Assembly (NCBI GenBank): GCA_012961925.1
Contig: DTYK01000246.1
Coordinates: forward strand, 1-5,550
Source: Candidatus Latescibacterota bacterium
GTDB lineage: Bacteria > Latescibacterota > MVCY01 > DTYK01
Reading direction: 5' to 3'
DNA: 5,550 bases
Positions 1-5,529 of the stretch are shown here, piece by piece (position 1 is the first letter of the stretch; every line of letters starts with the position of its first letter). A program made the translations under genes and the position numbers. The notes under the pieces are model-generated. The model saw only the letters and a list, made by a program, of their open reading frames with translations. It searched no databases and was not told the DNA's origin.

Positions 1-598
1 CGAAATCCGACCAGTAGCGCATGATGTCCTCTTTGGTGGCCTGAGACATATCCACCGGTTCCCCCAGATAAAGCATCAGGGAGGTCTCCCATTCGCCTCC
101 GTGGACGCTTCCTCCCCGTTCGGACTTTCGTACCTTGTTGTAGCGTTCCGCACTAAGGGCCGCGGGTGAGACCAGGGCCATATATACGCCGTGATCATCG
201 GCGATCCTTCGCACCACCACCCGCAAAAGGCCGGTGTGATGGCCGTGGCAGCTGAGCAGAATAATCTTTCGAAACCCCATCTCCACCAGCGAGGTGCAGA
301 TGTCGTATATAATATCTATCAAGATCTGGGGACGTACCCGGATGGTTCCGGGCCAGCGTGTCAGCTCCTTGGACGAGTATCCGGTCCAGAGAGTAGGCAT
401 GACCAGAGTTGGAACGCCTTCTGCCACCAACACCTCGGCCAACGCTTTCACCACAGCCGTTGCGATGGTGGCATCGGTGGAGACAGGCAGGTGCCTGCCG
501 TGTTCCTCCACCTGGCCGATGGGCAGGAGGATCAATGTGTTCGCTTCGACCGCCTTCTTCAACTGCGGCCAGCTCTGATCGGAAAAATAGATGGACAT
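1..598 (-). CDS. Creatininase-family amidohydrolase, C-terminus cut by window edge
   Basis: The first 199 codons of a creatininase/creatinine amidohydrolase-family protein are present; the 3' end lies beyond the left edge. Family members are cytoplasmic metal-dependent hydrolases of cyclic or linear amides (creatininase, FAPy deformylase ArfB, mycofactocin MftE). Visible motifs are EEHGRHLP (residues 31-38) followed by TD (41-42), then CHGH (117-120), then HGGEWETS (166-173). Glu31, His33, Asp42, His118 and Glu169 fit the family's metal-site and active-site positions. The usual NGHGGN block reads SCHGHHTG (116-123), so Asn is replaced by Ser and the GGN part is changed; the substrate may therefore differ from creatinine. 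The ATG at 598 is preceded by GGAGGG (606-611) with 7 nt spacing. The preceding MttB stop codon TAG is in the same frame only one codon upstream, so no earlier start is possible. Translational coupling to MttB is likely. Family assignment is firm; the exact substrate is unknown. Confidence 0.9.
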   Translation of the reverse strand, partial: MSIYFSDQSWPQLKKAVEANTLILLPIGQVEEHGRHLPVSTDATIATAVVKALAEVLVAEGVPTLVMPTLWTGYSSKELTRWPGTIRVRPQILIDIIYDICTSLVEMGFRKIILLSCHGHHTGLLRVVVRRIADDHGVYMALVSPAALSAERYNKVRKSERGGSVHGGEWETSLMLYLGEPVDMSQATKEDIMRYWSDF

Positions 599-601
599 GG
601 A

Positions 602-2008
602 CTATCCCTCCATCTTCTTGTATTCATCATGAAAATACCGTCTCAACTCTTCCTGAATATCTTCCGGAACCGGAGATTCAAAGTCGGCAATCATCTCCTC
701 GACTTTTTCATGAGCACGTTCCAGCAGCGAGAGATGTGTCCCATACTCACCGGAGTAGTCGAATAGATCGTTGGAGAAAAATTCCCCGGAACGTAAAAGT
801 TCGAGCGTTAGCTCATCGTCGAGATAATGCCCGCCCGGGCCAACCCTTTTGATGCTTTCCACTGCCAGATGCAAAGCATCGGTATTGATCCCGCGACCCA
901 AGAATTTCGCCGCCTCAAGCCAGGATGTGTGAATCACCATCATCTCTGCTGACATGCCGATGGCGTTGTAACAGGACCCGATTCCGGCAAGCAGGTTCGC
1001 CTTTGACTCGTAAGCGGAAAGCATGAACAGAATCCCCTCGGCTCCGTTCTGTTGATCATAACGATAGGTCATCGTGCCACCACACTCCGAAGCCACAGGC
1101 ATGTTATAGGATCCTCCCATTTGGGCGGCGGCAAGTTTCCAGAGGACCTTATCCAGAGTGTAGTACATGTCATTGCCTGAGCGCATGTCTGTTACCGAGG
1201 GCCCCGATGTATAGAGAAAAGGATTGCCTGGATGTATGATTTGGGTGAGAGCGGCGATAAATACGTTTTCAGCGTTGCAAAGCAATAAGGTTCCAGAGTT
1301 GCTGTAAGGAGAAGTCGTCCCGGCCATCGGACAGACGGTGGGAACGGCAGGGAGATTGTTAGCACAGGCGCCAAGTAGCAGTTCCGAGTTCACCTCCGTG
1401 AGCGTAAGAGGTGAACGCACAGCGACCGCCACAGTCATCAGTTTGCTCTTCGCCAGGTCTCTGCCCCTGGTGAGAATGTGGCCGATCTCCAGCCACTGTT
1501 TAAAACTCTCCAGTGACGCTGCCATGACGTGGATGTGTTTGTTGTGATTCAAAAGATGAACTTCGAGCGCACGCAGGCCGGATGCGGAGTCCGCGAAATC
1601 GGTCACCGGAAAGTCCATGCGACTGATAGCAACAACCGATTCGAGCCTCTGGGCGATTATGGTATGCCGTCTCACGTCCTCCAGACTCGGTCGGCGAGGT
1701 CGCTGGGTCTGGTAGTCAATAATCCACGGATCGGTGACAATCGCCAGGCAGTGCTGGTCGTCGCCCCCGAGGTTGACCTCAGTGCCGTCCAGCCCAGCAA
1801 TCTGGTATTGCGAAGGCACCTGCTCCAACAACTCCTTCAGCAAAGGCCTCGGAATACGCACGATTCCGCTTGTTTCATCTACTTTTGCCCCGGCCGCGCG
1901 GGCCTGGCGCAGGAGGTCCTCGTGCATGACACGGAACCCGATGCTCTCCAGAATCTCTTCTGTTGCCCTTTGAATCTGTTCAATCTGACTTTCGGAAAGT
2001 TTCTTCAT
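602..2008 (-). CDS. MttB-superfamily (trimethylamine methyltransferase-like) protein, non-pyrrolysine
   Basis: This 468-residue protein belongs to the MttB/COG5598 superfamily of TIM-barrel methyltransferases that move a methyl group from a quaternary or tertiary amine to a cognate corrinoid protein. MttB itself uses trimethylamine and needs pyrrolysine; MtgB and similar proteins lack it and use glycine betaine or related compounds. Recognisable segments are the N-terminal helix with EEILESIGFRV (17-27), MAGTTSP (228-234), LYTSGPS (265-271), the central SECGG and DQQNGAEG blocks (307-311, 318-325), and the C-terminal VGPGGHYLDDELTL block (389-402). The length is close to the family norm (about 480). 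There is no internal amber codon, so it is the non-Pyl type. The start ATG overlaps the aminotransferase stop (ATGA), with AAGGG (2016-2020) 7 nt upstream. It ends in TAG, then one codon, then the creatininase ATG. No corrinoid protein or RamA-like activator is in view. The methyl donor cannot be inferred from sequence alone. Confidence 0.92.
   Translation of the reverse strand: MKKLSESQIEQIQRATEEILESIGFRVMHEDLLRQARAAGAKVDETSGIVRIPRPLLKELLEQVPSQYQIAGLDGTEVNLGGDDQHCLAIVTDPWIIDYQTQRPRRPSLEDVRRHTIIAQRLESVVAISRMDFPVTDFADSASGLRALEVHLLNHNKHIHVMAASLESFKQWLEIGHILTRGRDLAKSKLMTVAVAVRSPLTLTEVNSELLLGACANNLPAVPTVCPMAGTTSPYSNSGTLLLCNAENVFIAALTQIIHPGNPFLYTSGPSVTDMRSGNDMYYTLDKVLWKLAAAQMGGSYNMPVASECGGTMTYRYDQQNGAEGILFMLSAYESKANLLAGIGSCYNAIGMSAEMMVIHTSWLEAAKFLGRGINTDALHLAVESIKRVGPGGHYLDDELTLELLRSGEFFSNDLFDYSGEYGTHLSLLERAHEKVEEMIADFESPVPEDIQEELRRYFHDEYKKMEG
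606..611 (-). promoter_or_regulatory. Shine-Dalgarno site for the creatininase-family gene
   Basis: GGAGGG on the minus strand lies within the last codons of the MttB homologue, 7 nt before the ATG at 598. It fixes the start of the amidohydrolase and shows that the gene is independently translated, rather than being a readthrough extension of MttB. Confidence 0.75.
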
Positions 2009-3303
2009 CTCTCTACCCTTCTGAACACCTCTCTGGGCATCTCCCCTTCCATATAAGGGGTTACATCTCCCCCATCTGCCGCTTTCTTCACCACGCGCAG
2101 TGCCTCCTCCCAGACACCAAGGGTTTTCGCAATATCTTCATCTGTATGCGAGTAACAGATTACCGAAGCGAAGCCGAGCAGCACACCTCTTTTGACACAC
2201 TCCTGCATAAAGAGCCCCCGCAGGTTTACATCCTCCCGGCCATCCTTGCCCCTGAACAGCAGATAGAAGCGGGGAGGGTAACCGACCGCCTCGGCGTCCA
2301 GGCCTATCTGACGGGCCAGACTGTTGAAGCCGTCCTTCAACCTTTGCCCCTGGTGCCAGATATGAGCTAAGGCATTCGTCCTTTTCAACTCCTTTATCGT
2401 GTTTATCGCAGCGGCCAGCGAGAGAATTTCCCCTCCGAAGGTCATGGAGAAGAACACCTCCTCGCATATTTCCATAAACTCCTTCTTACCCACCACGGCT
2501 GAGATGGGCATTCCATTGGCCATAGCCTTGCCGAAGGCCGCCAGGTCGGGGATCACCCCGAAATACTCCTGGGCGCCTCCCAGGGCAAATCGAAAACCCG
2601 TCAATATCTCATCGAATATGAACAGGGCACCGTTCTCATGGGCCAACTGTTTCACCTTCTCCAGAAAGCCGTTCTTGGGCTCGATCACCCCCACGGGCTC
2701 CATGATGACAGCGGCGATCTCGCCTTTGTTCTCCTCGAATATCCTCTCCAAGGTCTCGATGTGGTTGTATTCGAACCTGAAGAGGAGACCTTTCAGTGCT
2801 CTGGGCACACCGAGGTTCCTTTCGGTGCCGATAATGTGCCAGTCCTGCCAGCCGTGATAGCCGCAGTAGGCTATCTTCTCCCTCCGGGTATGTGCCCGGG
2901 CGATCCTGACGGCAGCGGAAGTAGCATCAGAGCCATTCTTGGCAAAGCGGGCCATCTCCGCGCAGGGGATGGTCTGACAGAGGAGCTCTGCCAGCTCCAC
3001 CTCGTAGGGGTGCACCAGGGAGAGGTTGATCGCCTTCTCCAACTGCTGACTTACGGCTCTGTTTGTGCTGGAGCAAGAGTAGCCAAGGATGATGGACCCC
3101 AGGCCCATAATGTAGTCGATGTATTCGTTGCCATCCACATCCCAGACGTGGCTTCCCTTACCTCTGTTCAGATATACAGGATAGACCCCTTTGACATACA
3201 CCGAAGGGCCTTTACTCAAACATTGGGTCTGACAAGGAATCAGCTCCTCGGCTCGGGCCAGATAATCAAATGATTTGCTCAGGTTCCTTTGGAAGACAGG
3301 CAT
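2005..3303 (-). CDS. Class III PLP aminotransferase, glutamate-1-semialdehyde aminomutase-like
   Basis: A complete 432-residue fold-type I, class III (omega/ornithine-type) aminotransferase of the HemL-like subgroup, expected to be cytoplasmic. Visible PLP features are the phosphate-cup segment KNGSDAT (122-128), YHGWQDW (149-155) near the ring-stacking position, IFDEILTGFR (229-238) with Asp231 as the pyridine-nitrogen ligand, and AFGKAMANG (256-264) with Lys259 as the Schiff-base lysine. TFGGE (288-292) stands where true HemL proteins have a different loop. The KNGSDAT, CGYHGWQDW and TFGGE signatures are, from memory, typical of GSAM-like aminotransferases found outside heme operons, often in polysaccharide or catabolic clusters. 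With no heme gene nearby, a heme role is unlikely. The start at 3303 has AGGAG (3312-3316) 8 nt upstream. The stop overlaps the MttB start by 4 bp, implying co-translation. It could be a transaminase or an aminomutase; the substrate is unknown. Confidence 0.92.
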   Translation of the reverse strand: MPVFQRNLSKSFDYLARAEELIPCQTQCLSKGPSVYVKGVYPVYLNRGKGSHVWDVDGNEYIDYIMGLGSIILGYSCSSTNRAVSQQLEKAINLSLVHPYEVELAELLCQTIPCAEMARFAKNGSDATSAAVRIARAHTRREKIAYCGYHGWQDWHIIGTERNLGVPRALKGLLFRFEYNHIETLERIFEENKGEIAAVIMEPVGVIEPKNGFLEKVKQLAHENGALFIFDEILTGFRFALGGAQEYFGVIPDLAAFGKAMANGMPISAVVGKKEFMEICEEVFFSMTFGGEILSLAAAINTIKELKRTNALAHIWHQGQRLKDGFNSLARQIGLDAEAVGYPPRFYLLFRGKDGREDVNLRGLFMQECVKRGVLLGFASVICYSHTDEDIAKTLGVWEEALRVVKKAADGGDVTPYMEGEMPREVFRRVER

Positions 3304-3311
3304 TTGGGATT

Positions 3312-3316
3312 CTCCT
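3312..3316 (-). promoter_or_regulatory. Shine-Dalgarno site for the aminotransferase
   Basis: AGGAG lies 8 nt upstream of the ATG at 3303. It sits outside the repeat-like element, whose nearest hairpin ends at 3327, so ribosome access may be influenced by that hairpin. No convincing -35/-10 promoter could be assigned in front of it. Confidence 0.7.
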
Positions 3317-3326
3317 TTGTATGTTC

Positions 3327-3360
3327 CTTCCTTTTCTTTGCTTGCCCAAAGAAAAGGAAG
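3327..3360. repeat. Perfect 14-bp inverted repeat with 6-nt loop
   Basis: CTTCCTTTTCTTTG (3327-3340) is the exact reverse complement of CAAAGAAAAGGAAG (3347-3360), with the 6-nt loop CTTGCC. In a transcript of the minus strand it would form a strong hairpin ending 23 nt before the aminotransferase start and 10 nt before its Shine-Dalgarno site. No T tract follows, so it is not a standard terminator. It could shield the 5' end of a processed mRNA or modulate translation (inference), or it may simply be the end structure of the repeat element. Confidence 0.85.
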
Positions 3361-3374
3361 CGAAAAGAAAGGCA

Positions 3375-3513
3375 GCCCGAAGCCTTCGCCTGAACCGTCA
3401 TCGACTCACTCCGCTGCCCTTCCGCAAACTCGCCTTCGCTTCGCTGGGGCTCAAACAAGCGGAAAGGCGGCCGCTCCGTCCGCCGGACGGTTCAACGGCT
3501 CAGGCTTAAGGGC
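3375..3513. repeat. Long interrupted hairpin within the intergenic element
   Basis: Three blocks pair in order: GCCC 3375-3378 with GGGC 3510-3513, AAGCCT 3380-3385 with AGGCTT 3502-3507, and TGAACCGTC 3391-3399 with GACGGTTCA 3486-3494. This gives 19 base pairs in total. A nested stem lies inside: TTCCGC 3420-3425 with GCGGAA 3459-3464, extended by CC/GG past a bulge. A small competing hairpin, CCGTCC/GGACGG at 3476-3490, uses part of the outer arm. The arrangement resembles a folded RNA or cruciform rather than random sequence. Confidence 0.65.
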
Positions 3514-3524
3514 AGTTCCCCTGA

Positions 3525-3599
3525 CCTCCCCACCGCTTAGAACCCGGAGGGCGATGGTTTATCCGCCACCGTAGGTATCTCCTGCATTTGGTGGGGAGG
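3525..3599. repeat. 10-bp perfect inverted repeat with 55-nt loop
   Basis: CCTCCCCACC (3525-3534) is the exact reverse complement of GGTGGGGAGG (3590-3599). The loop carries a short GGCG/CGCC pairing at 3550-3567. It is part of the same intergenic element, and the arms are purine/pyrimidine biased on opposite strands. Confidence 0.65.
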
Positions 3600-3664
3600 G
3601 GCATACGCTTTTCGTCAGCGTTCAGGTCGAGTCCGGATGCTCATACCACCCGGGGGTGGGCATT

Positions 3665-3679
3665 GGGCCCGAAGGGCCC
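3665..3679. repeat. GGGCCC-GAA-GGGCCC hairpin
   Basis: Two GGGCCC palindromes separated by GAA can form a 6-bp GC-only stem with a triloop. It lies about 44 nt downstream of the oxidoreductase stop codon in the transcription direction. A U-rich tail is missing (the minus strand continues CAATGCCC), so a Rho-independent terminator is not supported. A second small stem (CCACC/GGTGG, 3646-3659) follows immediately. Confidence 0.6.
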
Positions 3680-3722
3680 GCGAAGGGGAGTAAAGAAAAG
3701 TAACGGATCCTTATGAAGCTGA

Positions 3723-4709
3723 CTAAACCTCTACCCACCTTCTTTCCATTGCACTCTTTTCAGCGGTTTCCCAGACCCTGAGGATCTTTCTCTCCTCTTC
3801 CAGGCTGTGGAGGTATTTCTCCTCCCCTCTGACGGCCTTTATGAAATGGGCCATCTCCTCCACATACATCTCCTCCATGGAGTACCCATCCCTCTCGTGG
3901 TATTCGGTCCATCTTCTGTCGCTGGCCTTATAAAGCTTCACCCAATTCTTCACAGCATCCCAGATGATCGTTCCCTCCTGGCCGATGAGGCGGCAGCGAC
4001 GGCATGGGTCCCGGCAGATCACATCGTTGTGTAGCTCCACGATAGCGCCGTTTTCGAATTCCAAGGTTAACTGATAGGTGTCCGGAGCTTCTATTTCAAA
4101 CTGGCCAAGCCTTTGCATACGGCAGCATACCCCTTTTACATCTCCAAGCAGCCGAAGTATCCATACCAGTTCCATGGGGATGACGTCGGCTCCGCCGCCA
4201 AACGTTTTACCGCTGACGTAATAGCTCCTGTAATCCTCGTAAGGGTGCCAGTTCGGAAGGAAGTGGCCCACCTCATAGAGCATGCACAGGGGCTGGCCGA
4301 TCTCGCCAGCGTTCATCATCTTGTTTATGTGCTTCACTCCGGAATGGAAGCACATATTGCAGCTTGGGACAGCAAGCCTCCGACTCTTGCAACTGGCTTC
4401 GATCAGCCGGTCGATGGCCATCACAGAGTCCGCCACAGGAGTCTCGCAGAAGAAGTGCACATCTTCCTTTAGGGCTTTGAGGGCGTATTCAAGGTGGAAG
4501 GCCGGTGGGACGCTGATGATCCAGACATCCGGAACCGCCCGGATCGCCTCCCCAAGCCTATCGAACGTCCGAACTCCGTATTTCTCCTCTGCCTCTCGAC
4601 GCCGATCTTCCCGAAGGTCAAATCCCAGAACGTCTCTTTCCCCTAATTGGAGAAGGTTTCGGATACGCCGTTTCCCCATGGAGCCCAACCCAATGACCAG
4701 AAACCTCAT
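3723..4709 (-). CDS. Gfo/Idh/MocA-family oxidoreductase homologue with altered catalytic residues
   Basis: A 328-residue protein with the two-domain architecture of Gfo/Idh/MocA NAD(P)-dependent sugar or polyol dehydrogenases. The N-terminal Rossmann fold begins at once with VIGLGSMGKRR (5-15), and Asp31 ends beta-2 (GFDLRED), which suggests NAD preference. ISVPP (65-69) is the usual dinucleotide-binding loop. The family's EKP motif reads CETPVA (88-93), with Thr90 in place of the catalytic Lys. The C-terminal domain has HPYEDYRSYY (155-164) and GGGAD (171-175), but where relatives have His-Glu-x-x-Asp it reads MELV (179-182), so the catalytic His appears to be Met. Dehydrogenase activity of the usual type is therefore doubtful, although NAD binding looks intact. 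The start overlaps the aldolase stop (ATGA), with AGGTGG a few bases upstream. It ends in TAG with an in-frame TAA three codons later. It could be a divergent dehydrogenase, a lyase-like enzyme using NAD transiently, or a binding or regulatory homologue. Confidence 0.88.
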   Translation of the reverse strand: MRFLVIGLGSMGKRRIRNLLQLGERDVLGFDLREDRRREAEEKYGVRTFDRLGEAIRAVPDVWIISVPPAFHLEYALKALKEDVHFFCETPVADSVMAIDRLIEASCKSRRLAVPSCNMCFHSGVKHINKMMNAGEIGQPLCMLYEVGHFLPNWHPYEDYRSYYVSGKTFGGGADVIPMELVWILRLLGDVKGVCCRMQRLGQFEIEAPDTYQLTLEFENGAIVELHNDVICRDPCRRCRLIGQEGTIIWDAVKNWVKLYKASDRRWTEYHERDGYSMEEMYVEEMAHFIKAVRGEEKYLHSLEEERKILRVWETAEKSAMERRWVEV

Positions 4710-5506
4710 GATTTCCCACCTTTGGCCAGGTCTTTCCTCAGCGCGTCAAAGCGATCCTTGATAGTTCTGAATCCTTCGGTTAAAACGATCACTTCCGCAC
4801 CATGGGCCAGGAGGCGAGCCCCTTTGCCGATCATCTCCCTTGCGTGATCTACAGACCTGACGGGTATTCCCCACCATTTTCCATATTTTATTGCAGCGTC
4901 AGCAACCTTATCTATGACGCTCAGGATTAACGGATGGTCAAATTGGGGGAATACCCCGTAGCTCTGGCTCAGATCTGCCGGGCCCACAAAGAGAACGTCA
5001 ATTCCCTGAACAGCCGCTATCTCCTCTATGCACTCAACGGCTTCTCTGTCTTCGATCTGCGCAACAAGAAACGTCTCCCTGTTGGCGTCCTTTACGTATT
5101 GAGGCAGGTCCATCATAATATAATTGCCATCGACACCCGCCCCATCGACGCCCCGCAGGCCGTCCGGGGCAAACTTTGCCCAGCGTACTATCCGGGCTGC
5201 CTCTTCGGGACTCATGCAATGGGGGATTATCAGACCAGCCGCGCCGACCTCCAGCGGCCGTATAACGGATGTATAGCCGTCTTTTGTGATCCTGACCACA
5301 GGGTCCATCCCGGTGGCCCTGCAGGCAAGGGTCATCTGCGCCAGGGCCTCGTAGCCAAAGTCCTTGTGCTCCATATCGATCCAGACAGCGTCAAATCCGA
5401 TCATCCCCAACATCTCCACAATCTTGAAAGAAGGGATCTGACCCACCTGGGGGATGATGATCCATTCGTCCCTCCTCAACTTCTCCAAGACCCGGCTTTT
5501 CTTCAT
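4706..5506 (-). CDS. HpaI/HpcH-family class II aldolase
   Basis: A complete 266-residue member of the HpcH/HpaI aldolase family. These are divalent-metal-dependent TIM-barrel enzymes that reversibly cleave 4-hydroxy-2-oxo acids (for example 2-keto-3-deoxy acids or 4-hydroxy-2-oxoheptanedioate) to pyruvate plus an aldehyde. The catalytic set is intact: DMEH (44-47) with His47 as the general base, VRI (71-73) with Arg72 for oxyanion binding, AQIED (149-153) with metal ligand Glu152, and GPADLS (175-180) with metal ligand Asp178. Other family marks are GLIIPHC (91-97) and APDGLRG (113-119). The length matches the family (250-270). The ATG at 5506 is preceded by a strong GAGGAG/AAGGAG purine tract. 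It is the first gene seen in the transcription direction, and a palindrome lies about 30 nt upstream. The 4-bp overlap with the next gene implies coupled translation. The aldehyde specificity cannot be told; homologues act on acidic or sugar-derived substrates. Confidence 0.93.
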   Translation of the reverse strand: MKKSRVLEKLRRDEWIIIPQVGQIPSFKIVEMLGMIGFDAVWIDMEHKDFGYEALAQMTLACRATGMDPVVRITKDGYTSVIRPLEVGAAGLIIPHCMSPEEAARIVRWAKFAPDGLRGVDGAGVDGNYIMMDLPQYVKDANRETFLVAQIEDREAVECIEEIAAVQGIDVLFVGPADLSQSYGVFPQFDHPLILSVIDKVADAAIKYGKWWGIPVRSVDHAREMIGKGARLLAHGAEVIVLTEGFRTIKDRFDALRKDLAKGGKS

Positions 5507-5529
5507 CTCCTTCTCCTCTGTTTGCCTTA

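Larger units (their letters stand above)
3325..3704. repeat. Structured intergenic repeat-like element (MITE- or REP-mosaic-like)
   Basis: About 380 bp of non-coding DNA fills nearly all of the 419-bp gap between two co-oriented gene blocks. Its ends are imperfect inverted repeats: TTCCTTTTCTTTGC at 3328-3341 and the complement of GTAAAGAAAAGTAA at 3690-3703 match at 12 of 14 positions. Inside is a chain of inverted repeats: 3327-3360, 3375-3513, 3525-3599, 3605-3621, 3646-3659 and 3665-3679. From memory, the TTTCTTTGCTTGCCCAAAGA-type end, the CCGCAAACTCGC block and the GTAAAGAAAAGTAAC end recur between genes of many proteobacteria and give rise to spurious Lys-rich hypothetical ORFs. Such an ORF-like stretch (3270-3509, plus strand) is visible here and is not a gene. 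No transposase is present and no clear target-site duplication was seen. That the element is dispersed in this genome is inference, because only one copy is in the window. Confidence 0.7.

Noticed and set aside
602..604. TAG read as pyrrolysine, making an MttB-creatininase fusion
   Set aside because: In MttB the Pyl codon is internal, not at the C-terminus. The protein already has full family length, the next gene has its own SD and ATG, and TAG also ends the oxidoreductase gene. Kept only as a low-priority finding.
191..766. Plus-strand open frame of 191 codons
   Set aside because: It is antisense to the creatininase and MttB genes, which have clear family motifs. Its translation matches no family I recognise and it has no SD site.
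2638..3273. Plus-strand open frame of 211 codons
   Set aside because: It is antisense to the conserved PLP-binding core of the aminotransferase. The open frame is a by-product of GC-rich codon use on the real strand.
3304..3340. Promoter for the aminotransferase block
   Set aside because: No -35/-10 pair with proper spacing could be defended; AT-rich bits here belong to the hairpin arm and the SD region.
3270..3574. Two plus-strand reading frames over the intergenic element, basic and Lys/Arg-rich at the start
   Set aside because: They begin inside the aminotransferase gene on the other strand, lack a ribosome site, have low-complexity translations set by the repeat's hairpins, and resemble the spurious proteins often called over such repeats.
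3665..3679. GC hairpin as a Rho-independent terminator for the aldolase/oxidoreductase block
   Set aside because: No U-rich tract follows on the minus strand, and the stem is only 6 bp with a triloop. It fits better as a part of the repeat.
3325..3704. Riboswitch (for example cobalamin) upstream of the corrinoid-linked genes
   Set aside because: Cobalamin control would make sense here, but I see no B12-box-like segment. The inverted repeats fit a repeat element with terminal inverted repeats instead.
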